Assembly (NCBI GenBank): GCA_905147135.1
Contig: LR990046.1
Location: 13,546,501 to 13,610,500, forward strand
Direction: 5' to 3'
DNA: 64,000 bases
Source of the DNA: Blastobasis lacticolella
Taxonomy: Eukaryota > Arthropoda > Insecta > Lepidoptera > Blastobasidae
The notes under the pieces are model-generated. The model did not search any database. It worked only from the letters and a program-made list of their open reading frames with translations, and was not told the origin of the DNA. The translations under genes were made by a program, and so were the position numbers. Within the stretch, counting starts at the first letter, position 1. Every line of letters begins with the position of its first letter. Shown one piece after another: positions 13,229-28,200 of this stretch.

Positions 13229-16200
13229 CTTGAGGTCGAGATCCATGACGAGGTGTTTCCCGAAGGAGGTGCCGCCCGTCTTCTGGATGTGGAGGAAGAC
13301 CATGACATCGTGCGCGTCCAGGTCGAACCTGAAGTCGTCGTGGAGGACCTCGTCGTAGGAGAGCCCTGGTTGAGCGATCACGTCGGGCAGCGGCCGCCCG
13401 GGCGCCTCCGCGTACGTCAACGCGAGAGACTCCGACACCCGCTCCCGTGCCGACAGTGCGCACACCTGCAACAAATATTTAGTCAGTCACGTGTCGATAT
13501 AGCAGCTTATGTAGGTAGTCTACGTTACATAATTTACGAGCGAACCTTTTCTCTGCCTCTTTTACAAAGTTACGGAAAGACAGGCGACAATATCGACAAA
13601 CCGAACCGGTTGGGGAAATAAGAACGATGCTTTAACACGGCGAGACAATGAATATAAACGAGCGACAACGCTCGGTTGGACTAAAGCCTCAATAATAAAT
13701 GGCGGTATTATTCTATTTTACTGTGATGGAAATATCCAGCACCTACTTTGCGAAACGATATAGGGTTGTATCAATAAAATTATTCACGCTAAATGAGCGT
13801 GTTCGGGCGCCGGGGGCTGTCTATCCGAGACGCTCCCGAGTGATGCGCTCGCGCGGCCTTGAAACTCATTTCGCCGGAGTTCCCCAGTATAGCGGCGCCA
13901 CCCCACGACGCAGTGCTGCCATTTTAGCACTTTCGGCAATAGATCTAGCAGAATTTCAGAGTAATCAACTCCCATTCTTAATATTTGACTCGTGGCGGAA
14001 TATCTAGCGCTTTATTGAAATAGCTGTTAAGTACCTAAAATATGCCAAAAATATACCGAAATATGTCAAACTTTGGCTCAAAAGACCTAGAGTGAACATG
14101 ACATAGGTACGTAACAAAACCATTGACTGCGCGATCGCAACGAGCTCCTGTTTGTGCCGCTCTAGTAGAAGCCAACTAATTAATTTCTTGGTCAGTCAAA
14201 CACTAGGTGTGGTTGTGGATCGTAACATTTAACCCCTAATTGTAGAAATATAGCGCATTTTTTAAAATCATACTTGTTTTGCGGAATCTAGCGCTTTTTT
14301 AACTGATCTAGCCCCTAACATTGGCAGCACTGTCACGACGGCACTGTCATCCGAATCGCTCCATGCTAAGGGGTAGATAACAATGCATATCAAGACGCCA
14401 TTATTAATCAAAGTCGCCAGATAAATTATTATGATAGCCAGGGAATTGTTAAGGTCTCTTTGACAAATGTCGCGGCGCTCGGATGGTTCCGCCGGCATAA
14501 TAAACTCGAAGAAAATGAAACTGCAATTCATCAACCGACGTCGTCGGCTAAATTAATCTGATATTAATGCCTGACATTGCCGAACGGGTTTCTGTGAATT
14601 TGTAAATTTAGCTTCGTTCCGAGTTAATAAATTTTTGGGTTCATTTAATATCTTTAATATTTTAATTCGAAACTTAATCACTAACAAAAATATTGATATT
14701 GTGTCGATTTAGGGATTTCAAGAGTCGAGTCCTTACCTACATCTCCAAAATCAGTTTGTTCTATAAAGGGAAGTATACAAATTGATCAGGGTTCTAGGGT
14801 AGGTAACTTCGTTCAAACCCATTTTTATAAATATGTTATAATATGGAACGGCATGGTCGCTTTAATGTGATCAAATTCCTAAAATAAAGATTTAAAAAAA
14901 ATATTAAAGTTTATTGTTCCGTAACGCTGTACTTAATTAAAGATAAATATAATTTAATTGTGAACAGAGATTTATATAATTGTATGGAAGAGTAGGTATT
15001 GTTACATACCTAACTGAAAAATCTAATCTGAAGGTTCTGTTTCGAATAGTTACCTATAATGAGGCTAAGATTAGATTATGTAAATATAACATTTGCCTTT
15101 CCATTGTGTTTTATCACAAATCTGATAAATATTAACGATAAAATTATATAACACGACAACTTAACGGAATAATCCGGATCATTGATAAAACGGCCGCAAA
15201 GTGTGCACTTGTTCCAACTTCGAATCCGAGATAACGGTAATTGGTTTTTGTATTTTTTCTACCCTCTTCAAAGGGTCGGTCTATTTAATGAAAGTGTAAT
15301 ATCTCAGGGAAAAGATTTTAATATCCTGCGCGTACTTAGCGGCGGGGGTTAAGAGGGTGACGAGATAAAGGGCCGGGGGCGAAGGCCGGGGCTCCGCCGT
15401 GCTTGTTTGTGCGCCTAATGAAGTGGGCAGGCTCCCCGCGCCATTAACAAATCACTATCGGTGGGAGAACCTCGATCTTCTCTCAGGTAATGGGCTCTCC
15501 ATTTGTCGCCCTACAAACATTAAATTCGCGTTGTCAACGGCACAGTTAACTAAATAGGATTTCAGAAAACATTGAACTGAGTAACTGAAAACAGGATAAC
15601 CTTCTGGGCGATAATATATTGGTTGTGCTTTCGCGTACGAGGGTTCGGGATTCGCCTTGACCATTAACAGAATTTGGCAGATCAGGTCATTACAGTGGAG
15701 ACTGCCATCTGACCTCCGTGACCCTGTCAACAGGGGAACCTGGCCAGATTGGATAATTGAATGTGCAAGTTTTCCCTCACCGTAAAGCATCGGTTAGTGT
15801 TCTACTAATGTACATATCTAGTATTCAGTCAGTAATAATTGGTAGGTAGGTACTGGGGATCGAAGTCAGTATGTTCGTCTCGCTTACGCGTCGACCCAAC
15901 ATCAATAGAGTAATATTAGGTCCCTCAATTGCCGTTTGAATGGTGAAAAAAAAATCACAATGAAGCCACACCATTCTCAAATGTCGGTAACGCATTCGCG
16001 TCCCACCTTTAAATAAGGTAGCCCCCTTTCCTGTTTGTCCGCCGTATTACTATAAAAAAAACTGGCTTTGCAGAACTCCATGGGCGGTGGTAATCACTTA
16101 CCACCAGGTAATCTGCTCACTCGTTTACCTCCCACTATTATTACATAAAAAAATGTAAAATCTAAATTCTTCAAAGCTTTACTAGCTTAGCAACTAAAAA

Positions 16201-19200
16201 CAACAAAGCTCTGGGTATATTTAAGTAAAAATAATAATAAGCGAGCTGTAAGCAATTGTAAAGAATTTTACACAATTTTTAACAATTCTATCTGAACCCC
16301 GAACAGACTCTACTATCGAGAGACTCGTTGACATAGTATTGTTAATCGGTTTCAATCAGCAATCGAAATCAAACAATCACTAATGAGCGTTTCAAATTGT
16401 CGACAAGAGCGCACCAGTCACAACCATCGGTTTGAGCGTTCAATGACTCAGACAATACAGCCTCCTTTTAGGCGAGACGGTTCATTATACTAGAATAGTG
16501 ATGATATAGTCGATTGTTTACTGCGCTGTTAATCCCCATTAACCTATAGGATAATTATCGCTAACAACTCTAAAAAAAACAATTGTGGATGAGCTGCAAC
16601 TTAGTTTTCTTTTTAGTTTTTACTTTAAATTAGACAGTTCGATCTCACTTGGTAGTAAATGGTAAGTGTAAGCGACAAAGACACCGGAGATGGAGCATTG
16701 CCTGTCGAGTAACAATCTATTTACTCTGGCCTAATCCACCTTAATCCACGATTTCGATGAAAACCAGTAAATAGAGATTACTTGGTAGATAGACTACTAG
16801 ATAGATAAACGATACCTACTTTTAATAAAAATTCGTGCATATAAAGATATGTATTTGGAGGATATGGCCTACTTCTAATCAAATTCTGCAAGTTGCTATA
16901 ACCTAACTAGATGTTACCGCTTTCCTTCATGTAGACTGTCTGCTCGCTTGTCATACCATCATCATCATTATCATCCTAGCGTTAAATCCCTGTTTCACTC
17001 TCGCACGGCACGCGAGGGCCCGGGTCATTCCTAACTCCTCTTGGCCCACTTCCCTTCGGCATCCCTAGCGGTGAGTTTGTTCCCGCAATTCATACCAATC
17101 CGACAATAATTAATCACGCCGTCATCAGTGTCGCATTACCGTGCAATGTCGACCGGCGGGCCGGGTAACGCGATCTGGCGCCAGTAAGGCCTGCTGACGG
17201 ACCGGCATCATATCGTTTGACACCAGGGAGACATACTAAACTAGAGAAAATACCTCGACATCTTTATTGGCACGTCTGACAATCAACAATTTGGAAAAAA
17301 GATAAAAGCTGGTCGTTTATCGATCCAAAGCCATCCGCGCTCTAGTGAAGTGAGTAAAGTGGGCACCCGTAGATGTCCATCATTTATCAATATTTACATA
17401 AAGCTCACGCCTCTGTCCCACAGGTGGGGTAGGCAGAAACAATGGACCGCCCACTTTGCTGTCCTGGCCGCCAGATTTTACTCATTACAACAACATTACA
17501 GGGAATATCAACTGCTGGACTTAAGCCACTTTTACATTAGTGGAGGGTATTGCCATATTCTCCACGATTGGCGGGTGAGGTAGTGATCGCAGTGTTTGAA
17601 AATACAGAGTTATCATCATCATCACAGTCCGTTACAGGACTTAGGGTCTCTCCCACGAAAAGGGAGGTTATTGCCATAATCTCTACAAATATATATAATA
17701 ACTAGTGGACCCGGCGCGACTTCGTTCGCGTAGCGTTCTAACCCTACACCTACCCTACACCTACCCTACATCTACCCTACACCTACCCTACACCTACCTT
17801 ACACCTACCCTACACCTACCCTACACCTACCCTACACCTACCCTACACCTACCCTACACCTACCCTACACCTACCTTACACCTACCCTACACCTACCCTA
17901 CACCTACCCTACACCTACCTTACACCTACCCTACACCTACCCTACACCTACCTTACACCTACCCTACAACTACCCTACACCTACCCTACACCTACCTTAC
18001 ACCTACCCTACACCTACCCTACACCTACCCTACACCTACCCTACACCTACCCTACACCAAAGTTAATGATCCGCGCAATAACATTTTATCCGAATCCAAA
18101 AGTCTATTTACCATTTAAGTCGTTTGAGAGAAGTTCAGTGACATACACACTCACAGAAGAATTATATATATAAAGATGGAAGGCGCAGCTGCCCATTTTC
18201 CAGCCTACGGAGACGCTAAATCTGTTGACCAACGAAGTAAAGGGGTTAATGCTATTCTACTCTACCGGACACCACACGGCCAAATATAGAGTACTCAACT
18301 ACAAAATAGAGAGTACCTTCTCAACAGAAAACGCTACTTACAATTATCTGGTTTACGCTAGCTAGCACAGAATATTAATACTATACGACCATTGTCATAA
18401 TTATTCACCTTGTACTACACTTTGGAATGAAATGGTGCTAGATTTTAATACACTATTTTCACAAAAGCAATTTTTCATAGTAGCGACATTTATATGGCGT
18501 TTATCCATGATACCGGACACTACACGGCTATTCTTCTATTTCTTATCTAATCTAAATCTAAACTATCAATTTATACTCACTGGAGTAGTACTAACGGCCG
18601 CGGAAACTGAATTATGACTATTCATGACCCACCTCGACACCTTGAACAACCTTTTCACTAGAGATGTCACGAATAATTTGGCCAAATACCGCATTTTCAA
18701 CCGGACTTTCGGCCGAAGCGCCGAATATTCGGTTGAATTTTTAAATATCATACCGATCATTTAACCTCTACTGGTCCCACTGTCCTAGTAAGTATAACTG
18801 TGAGAGGCTTTTATCAGACGCATTCATAGAATTATTTAATATTGAGAAATGCTGAAAACACAGTTTTTAATCATCACAATTTACCACTGATAGATACATC
18901 ACATCATCTCACATCATCATCATCGTGATCATCTGATTTACAGAGCATCACAACCCTAAGTCCACTGCTGGACTTGAGCCTGCTCCAGGCCGGTTGAAGA
19001 TGGAACTTTTAAAATTACTCGAAGGGAAACACTGCTATCTATTTTCTACTGGTCTACGGAGATCCTAGCTGACTAGATCCTAACGACACCCGTAAGTCGA
19101 AACGATTGGTGCTATTCTACCCTATCGAATAGCAAACGAAAAATTGATAGATTATGAGCATATATAATACAAAACTCTTTATTTGCACACCAGAAAACAC

Positions 19201-22200
19201 AAATACAGATACAAAATATATGGTGCGTCTCTTCCAGATATCCTATAATGCGGTGCTTAAAACAAATACAGCATTGGAATAATATATGTTCTGTTTTCAT
19301 TATTTAGCTTACGAATACCGAATATTTAAAAAATGAATTTGCCAAATACCGAATAGTGACCGAATATTCGTAGCATCTCTACTAATAACAATACCGAAAT
19401 GAAACTAAAGACAGTAATATGGGGGTCGGTCATGATGCGTATGATATAGGTACTAACTGAACTTTTATTATGGAAAAGATTTATTCCATTTTTCAAAGTG
19501 ATTCATTTTCAAATTTAGTTAATAGTTTTCAAGGCATCTCACACAACAATAATAAGATCCAACTAAACAGAACAGTTGTATGACAGACTGTGCAGTTAAT
19601 TTGCAGATCAACTGAATCTTAACTACAATTTTGCTGCTGGCGTGCATTTCAAATATTGGACGTCTTACAAATTGGACGTTTTTCAGGTAGTCGCTACTAT
19701 GTCGGAAACTATTATGGTCCTTATTGGCTTCTTGTTTTACTACGGAATTATAAAAAGCGTACTAAAATTATATGCGTAAATAAGAAGAAATTAGCCAACA
19801 GTTAGTCGCGAATGGTGACTATGTGACAGATCCTGTGTCCAGATAGCGTCTTCATGAGTGACCAAGACTTCAACACTTGCTGATTAAATTCAGAAAAAGT
19901 GTTTACCTGCATGTCAGGTAAATAGAACTAGGATCAGTTTTAACTTTTCTTCTAAGTATATTATCTGTGTGGCGCATAAAATGTAAATGTTATTTAAATG
20001 AAAATGGACGCATCACATAAGACGTAATATGAATTTGGTTGTTTGGCAGTCATTTTAATGTCATTATATGTGATTTTATAATAGGAGCGTCGGTGGCCGA
20101 GTGCGGCCGATCCAACTCGTACGCGAGAGGTACCGGGATCGAATCCCACTGCGGCCATGTACCAATGATTATTTTCCGAATTATGTACCTACATTGGCCG
20201 TGTGGTGTCCGGCATGGCCGTGTGGTGTCCGGCAGAGTAGAATAGCACCAACCCCTTACACTGATGGATGTCGTACAAGGCGACTAATGTTTTCGAGGCA
20301 AAAGATCAAGAGTCTCCGTAGTCTGGAAAATGGGCAGCAGCATTTTCCATTGTTTTATTTAAACACTGCGATCTCCAACCCGCCTGCCAAGCGTGGAGAT
20401 TATGGCAATAACCTCCCCTTTCGTGGGAGAGGCCCTATATCCTGCAGTGGACTGTTACGGGCTGTGATGATGATGATGATTGGTTGAATACTAACCGATG
20501 CTCTTACTGTGAGGGAAAACAGGTGAGGCTGAATGTGTAAAAGTGTAACCATGATCCAATCTGGTCAGGTTCCCTGGTAGCAGGTAGCAGGGTCACGGAG
20601 GTGAGATGGCAGTTGCTCCACTGTAATTATTTGATCTGCCAAATCCTGGATCATGGTCCTCGCGCGCGAGAGCACTTTAACCGAGACTTTAACGCCAAGA
20701 AGATTATTTATGTATGGTATTTTGTAATTTTATAATAGGAGCTTTCTAACAGCCATAAAGAAAGACATTAAATTCGTTATTCTGATACTAAATACAGAGA
20801 CACAGGTTCACCATTCCAGACTTCGGTTCGTTCACTATAATAAACTGTCCGTTATAAAAAATATCGATCTCCACGCGCATAAAAACCGCGAGCACCTACC
20901 TACTCAGCTCAGATAGGGCACCTATCAGCTTTCTAATTTTCGTAATGGGTAACCTACTATTTTACAACCACCCTATATGCCTAGCCCGCGAAGCACTGCC
21001 ACAGCAGCTAGACAGCAATAAATTAATGCTATCACACGTACCGTAAACACGATACGATCGGGAACCCTGGCCTACGCTGGCCTGGGTTACGTGAAAAACT
21101 GGTTAATCCGTTTCTAATTCACCTGGCGAACGAAATGGGTCAATCGCGTGCGAGTGCGACCATAGTGTGACGTGCCGGTATATGATTGATTTATCGAAAC
21201 AAAGAGTTTATTTGATCGTTTATCGGGCATTTTACGGAAGCGCAGCTAGTTAACGGCGTAGCCTTGAGGAGTTGACCTTGATTTTTTGGCACACATAACG
21301 TTGAATTATAAATAAAAAATAAATATACTTAGACAATTCACACAACGCCATCTAGCCCCATGGTAAGCAAAGCTTGCGTTATGGATGCCAGAAAACTAAT
21401 TAACTACTTTGAATATATTTATAATACATATTTATTATACATACAACCCGTAACAGAATTGAAATTTCATCATTTGAATTTCTGCCCGACCTGGAATCGA
21501 TCCCGGAACCTCTGCGTGACAGACCGATGTTATAGATGTTAACCAACTGAACTACTCAGGTCTTCAATTATCAGAAGCAACAATTTTTTTATATTTTTTT
21601 TATTATATTGCTATCCCTAAGCTGTGCCTTAACAATGAATACATTTGCATGAAGCTCTAGCAGACATTACCTCCAACAAACATAGAGTATAAACTTTTCT
21701 GAACATAACTACGTAAATGCTCAGAAAAGCTTCTCTTCTTGATTGAGCGTCAAAGTCTGACTAAAAGTATGCTCAGATTCGATGTAAAGGAAAGACAAAC
21801 AAACTTAAGCTTTTATTAAACTTGCAATGGGACTAATGGAATTATCTAGAATGCAATGCAACATGCGTTATTAAACGTAAAAGTTGTTTTTTTAGAGGCG
21901 AAAAACTTTAAATTGAAATCAAACAAAGAAAAAAGTATTTAGTTTCAGTTAAACTAGCTTTATTAGAAAGATAATTTTATGGCATTTATGTTTGAATATA
22001 ATTTCGGCAATGTGGCTGCCTTGGCTGGCGCGTAGATGGCCCAATTTGGATTACCTATTTTCATACACCTTTTGCAACAATTTCGGCCATATTTCGCTAA
22101 TTATAACTCACCGAATGTTGTGTTCGGTCGTCACGGTGTAATAAGGAAAATAAAATAATGTAATGGAGTTAGATCACAAAATCTCTGTAGCGAACGTGAA

Positions 22201-25200
22201 ATAATTATTCGGTGATGTTCATTTCTTTCCCCATACAAAATGTTGTCCGGCGATGCAGCTCACTTTTGGTTGAATTATTAAGTTATTAAACACACGACGG
22301 CCAAATGGCCGAAATTATATTTAAACATAAATGCCATAAAATTATCTTCCCAAAAGCTAATTTGACTTATATTAAGTTCTTTTTCCTTAGTTTTCACTCT
22401 TTATTATGTACTTCGTCTAGTAGTGGTTTGGTGAGCCTTTGCGGCACAACTCTCGCGGGCCCCAAATAAGGGTCTGGTTTTATATAAGATCCGTTTGACA
22501 TGGGTTTCCGATTTTATTATAATGATTCCGAAAATAATTGCTTAATTTAATCATGATTGATGGACAGTAAATCATTTAAGTAGCTAAGAATTAGTTAATA
22601 CTTTGTATTTTGTGTATTCTTGTAAAAATAATGAGAAAATGTAGGATAGCGGACCCTGGCAGAGGCCGGGATTGACCGCTCGGATGATGATGATAATAAT
22701 GATTTAGTGTACCTATTCTTGATGGTACCTCCATTAGGTACCTATTATATTATAAATCTAACACTTTATGAACACCAGTGCCACTGTAATGTTTTATTAA
22801 ACTTTATAAATTGCGACCGGTTTCCATTTAAATGGCAAATCAACAGACATGATGTAAGAATTCCCCTAGTTTACGCTATTAAACAAGAATTCTCTATCGG
22901 GTGCTCTACATACATACTGCTCTGCAACTGGACCAGTTAACAACCATCATTTGTAACTATCACTGTCCTTATAGGTGTTTTACCTTGCCGTGACGTCCGC
23001 AGTATTATTATAAGAACGATTGAACACGAATACAAAACGGTTTCCCAAACATTAAAAAACGATTTTAAAAATACAATGATTTTTGGTTAGCGCAGGACAT
23101 ACACAAATACTTTAAAGTAAGTATCTAAGTACATGCTAACCTAATCAACGGCTAAACAAGCAATAAGCAAAGGTAAAATCGTTCCCTCGTAGGTTAAAAG
23201 TTTAGGCAACACCGCTCTAAAGGTATATCTATTCGAGTTAGCCTAGTCGCCTCAGTAGCGATTTAGACAACAATCTGGCTAATTAAAACAAGCAGACGTG
23301 TCGTGGGCGTTCCTGGCCAGGTGTTCTCCTGTGCATTATCATTCTGCTCGCAAGTCGGCCGGCGAGCGGTTGACAACTCGCCCGAGCCATATGCGGCGAG
23401 GCGAGGCACGGCGGAACGCGGTGCGCCTGCGACCTGCTAAGAGATATGCAGTATATCCCTCCCCTCCCCCCTCCCCACTCGCCTACAATGCGATTTTTAA
23501 TGAACCTCCAAAACAGGAGCACGCGAGCGGAATTTCTGGTTTCTCAAACAGCCCGCGCGGTCGCCGAAGAATCGATTGTAACAACGTAACCGCACCAATT
23601 TTGAAAATAGAATCAGACAGCGACCGTTCATACATTCGCCATGATTTGTTTGCTGTGGGCGTTCGCGAACATTGCAAAACTGTTTTGTAGTTACACAAAT
23701 TACATACCACTTTGGCACAAACTATTTCCAACCGAGCGCCGACGTTCTGCCCACGATTGATCGGGTTCAGTGATTGTTAATGCTTCACTTATGTATACAT
23801 TATTATTTGATTGAGAATGTGTAATGGATCCAATCTGTTAAGAGGGTCACAGAGGTCAGATGACAGTCGCTGTAATTACCTGATCTGCCAAATCTTGCAT
23901 CACGGTCAAGGCGGACCTCGAGCCCTCGCGCGCGAGTTTACAACCAGGATATTGACGCCAAGATTATTATTATTTAATTATTTGAATAAATTGTTATATT
24001 TGTCCGATAAACACAATTTAAACCACTTTTTTACAACAAGTTAGACTCCGTTTTTTACCGTAGTACATACCTTTTTTAAAACGACCAAACTAAAAAGCTT
24101 TAAACAGTCTTCCTTTAACGACAGAGATGAAACCGAGCCGACCAACTTTTTCATGGGATTTAATAACAGGACCCCAGCAAATATGGTGGCCAGAACGGGG
24201 CAAGTTCGCGGCGTCGACGCAACCAAAGGACATGTTGTGTTGGAAACAATTCCAATAAGGAGCTTGGGCGATGACGGCTATACACTTTACAGTACAACGG
24301 GGGGGAACATAGCTTGATAAATTGCATGAGCGTATATATTACAGACTGTTTCAATCTTTACACTGATTGCTTTTGATTTGTATATTGTCTATGTACATAG
24401 TATAAAACAGAGTCGCTTCCCACCATCTGTCTCTGCGTATTTATGAATATACGCTTAGATTTTTTAAACGACGTAACAGATTTTAATGCGTTTTTCAACA
24501 ATAGATTAAAAGATTAAAGAGGAAGGTTTATTAGCAAGAAAAAAAGGGACGGGTGAAGTAGCTGTAGGGTAGGTGTAGGGTAGATGTAGGGTAGGTGTAG
24601 GGATAGGTGTAGGGTAGATGTAGGGTAGGGGTAGGACGCCACGTGAACGAAGTCGCGCCAGGTCCACTCGTATATTTTTAAAAGGCGTAAAAGTCGTACG
24701 TCATCAACAATCATAATTAATAGGCCACATACATTTTTCTTAAGAGAAGAAGTTCAAGTTTCAAAATTATTTTTATATTTTGCCATTTGCTTTACCGGTG
24801 GTTTGAAGATCCCACTGCTGAAAATAGCAGTGTACCTTTTAAAACACCTGTAAGACATTGGAAATTGAGTGGAAGGCGTTGGTGTTGCCTACTCTGCTAG
24901 TAACCAAACGCCTTAGTTATTTTATTCTATAAAAGTCATTTCAACAAGGAAGAGGTCCCGCGGGTGACCCGTGAAGTGATAGATTGACATCGCCGAGTCG
25001 CGAGAACCACCGGCTTACGACGCGACGAAGCTGAAGCCCGGGCGACGCGGAGGACGATGAGTAGGAAAGTGGACCCTGGCAGAAGCCAGGCTCACCTTAG
25101 GTTAAATATGTAATAGGGATCCGAATAAATTACTGTCTATGCCTATTTCTAAATCCTGGTTGGTGACCGCTATGATGATGATGATCAGACCTGTTATAGC

Positions 25201-28200
25201 TAGTGTCAAATAAGAAGAGACTTGGCGGGTGACGTGGTTCGACTTGCGCTGTATACGATTACCTGCGCCAAATCCCCTCTATTGCCATTTGACAAGTCTC
25301 TTCTCTCGTGACGCGGGTTATAATAAAGAAGACGCCCGAACTAAGCTCGAACGCTCGATTCGTAATAATATTGTACCTACATCTTTTGTGCATAGCAGCC
25401 TGGTATTCATATTACAAATAACAAATAACGTAGTTCGATGCAAGCGTGACAAGAGTTCAGCGTGCCTGGGGGTTACTAGGCGCCGGCGACGGCGTTGGCG
25501 GGCGTTTTTTCAGCAAACCGCAGCGTACACACTTGATCCCCTCGGGGGCATATAAAAAATATACAAATGAAAGCCACATGCATACGCTAGCAACTACCCC
25601 TTTAATTACGAGGCTGTCGACTGATAGAGCTCTAGCTAGGCTAATACGCTACGCTGCGGTGATTAATTACAGGCTGTTAACTACGTGGCAAGTGACGTAA
25701 GACAGCCTACAACCCTACCTATCTAAAAGTTTCAAAGTAGAATTGTTTCTAGCAGACATGATTTATTTTGACATCACAAAAATCCATAAGCGTTTACATA
25801 TATTTAGGTAAATGTTGGCTTAGATTGCATGCAGAGTGCATACAATCTCCTTTACTTCTCTAGGGTTCGCAGAAAGCGTGGTGACCTAAGAATAGTAGAT
25901 CCATCACTAGATATCCTTAATTAAATAACTATTTATGCAATCGTGCGTATGTCCGATCTAAGAAACAACTGAATTCATTCATAGAATACGCAGAGCCGGC
26001 CGGTCAACTTGGCTTAAAGACGCCAGTGAATGCACCAGGAGATTTCAATTCAAGTTTCTGGAAAGATTTGGGCTGGCTGCAACTGCCTTAGATTGAATTA
26101 GACTCTTTCGCATATTTTTAATACTACGTACTAATAAATAGGACTATGGTAAATTTTCTTTATAATTTTATTCAATGACCAGATATTTCGTTTCTGAAAA
26201 ATTAAGTACAACACCAACACTATCCAGAGGTGCTTTAAAACATGGTAGATAAATATGTTATGTCTTAGTCTTTAAGTCAGAACAGCTGCAATATTTGCAA
26301 TCGTTAATTTGTCAAGTATGGCGAAATGTCTAGGATAGATATAGGATAACTAAAAAAACACTATGATTATTCGTGAAGCGAGGAGCGTCGCTGGACGAGT
26401 GGTTATGGTAAGCCCGCACATTCAGCCTGAATACACATTCAGGCTGCCATGATTCAATATGCTCAGGTCCCCCTGGTGATGGAGGTCAGATGATAGTCAC
26501 TCCACTGTAATGACCTGATCTGATAAATCCTGGATCATGGTTAAGACGGAACCCGGGCCCTCGCATGCGAGAGCACAACTGGAACATTAACGCCTAGATG
26601 ATTATGATTATGATGATGATGATGATGACGAGTATGATGACTAGGATTATCCGTGTATTTTACAGCACACTAATTAACTTGAGTGGTTCAATGGTCAACA
26701 ATGGTCTGCCACGCAAGAGGTCCCGGGTTCGATTTCGGCCGGGCAGAAATTGAAATGATGAATTTTAATTTCTGTTACGGGTCTGGGTGTTCTATGTATA
26801 ATAAGTATGTATTTAAAAAGTATTTAAGTAGTATATCAGTTATCTAGCACCCATAGTACAAGCTTTGCTTAGTTTGGGGCTAGATTGTGCTGTGTGAATT
26901 TGTCCACGAATATTTATTATTTATTATTAATATTCAAACTTCATATAAATCAAATCATACAACACAATCCTAAACTAAACTAATATTATAAATGCAAAAT
27001 TAGCACTGTCTGTCTGGCTGTATGTTACGTTTCTACCAAAAGAACGAACAGCTGAAAGCTTAGATCCTCACCTGGGCTCCAGGGCTTTGTTGATGGGATG
27101 AATTCTATACCAAATCTCAACACCCTTTGTAATAGATTGTTCTTCAAAATGATACTCCCATTTTTAAGTTTTATTTTTAATTCCTTTTAATGGCTTTCTC
27201 ATTTTCTTGAATTTCTACTAGAGACGGGATCTATTGAAGCCTTATACAAACATTTCTAAAGTTTTGTACCTAACAGTTCAAGAGTTTTATAGGTTATTGG
27301 TATGCCCCGTTGACCTTAGATACACCGATCAATGTGGTAGAGGACACTCCTAGAATCTGTCACAATGATAACGGAATAGTTGCTGGAAAACTTATGTTTA
27401 TTTTTAATATTAATAATCAATTGTTTGATTTGTTTTTTCCGAGAGCACAAAATGTTGTTTACATATGAATTTAACAGTACCTACCAAATTTAAAGAAGAA
27501 TATCCCATTGTTTTAGAGGAATGGAACACTCATTTGGATTGTTGCATCTACATTGTAAGTAATTAATTGTTTTTAAATCTTTACTTTGTTAAATTAATAT
27601 TATTTTACAAATAAAAAAATTCATTACAATAGTTGTTAACATTTTCATATACTTAGTTCTCTCGTTTACCCTAAGATCACTACCAAAGTGATCTAACATT
27701 ATTTTCGGTGGATCATAAGAATCACTTTCCGGACCATATTTTTATACAGTAAAAAGTACACAATCAGCTAAAAATTAATAGTGTGCATACTTATAAAATA
27801 AAAATGAATATACAGGACAGGAATGTTTTCTTCATTTTTTGTGACTTATTTTTCAGTGAACGTTTCTACTTTTGTGTCATTTAATTATACAAAGTGTAGT
27901 TTAATAATGTTATAAATGATTTTCTTACATATAGAAGATTAGAATAATAGTTTTCCACGGCATAACATGCAAGAATATGGAAGAAAAGATTCTCATTTTA
28001 TGAATATTCTTTTCATAGTTTCAGTTTCTACAATAAATTAACAGCATTATTGTAGGATCAACAGGGAATAAATTGGGAATCTATTTGATAAAACATTTAT
28101 ATATTAATTGTACATGCAATTTATGCACATTTGTAAAAGAAATGAATCTGTAGGTTATAAATAAAGTGACAATAATGCGTGGGAGAAGCAGTTACTCACC

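Larger units (their letters stand above)
17608..18286 (-). mobile_element. GAT-tailed retroposon (family 2) split by a Helitron-like end
   Basis: The tail and 3' part lie at 17608-17690 (reverse of the GGTTATTGCCATAATCTC region) and the head at 18174-18286 (reverse of GGCCGTGTGGTGTCCGG). The interval contains the Helitron-like end and 11-bp array. The middle of the retroposon is missing. Confidence 0.65.
13466..28199 (-). other. Hs6st: HS6ST intron 1
   Basis: 14.7 kb between two phase-0 splice sites. Besides the SINEs, TIR elements and Helitron-like pieces listed, there are degenerate repeats at 16.95-17.25 kb (reverse GAT tail), 17.35-17.6 kb, 22.63-22.7 kb and 25.0-25.2 kb (RTE 3' remnants), and 26.98-27.1 kb. 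No other exon was recognised. Confidence 0.55.

Noticed and set aside
17741..18058. CRISPR array
   Set aside because: Units of 11 bp are contiguous without spacers and the genome is eukaryotic.
17705..18118. 137-codon frame of LHLPYTYPTPT repeats
   Set aside because: Translation of an 11-bp tandem array inside an intron.
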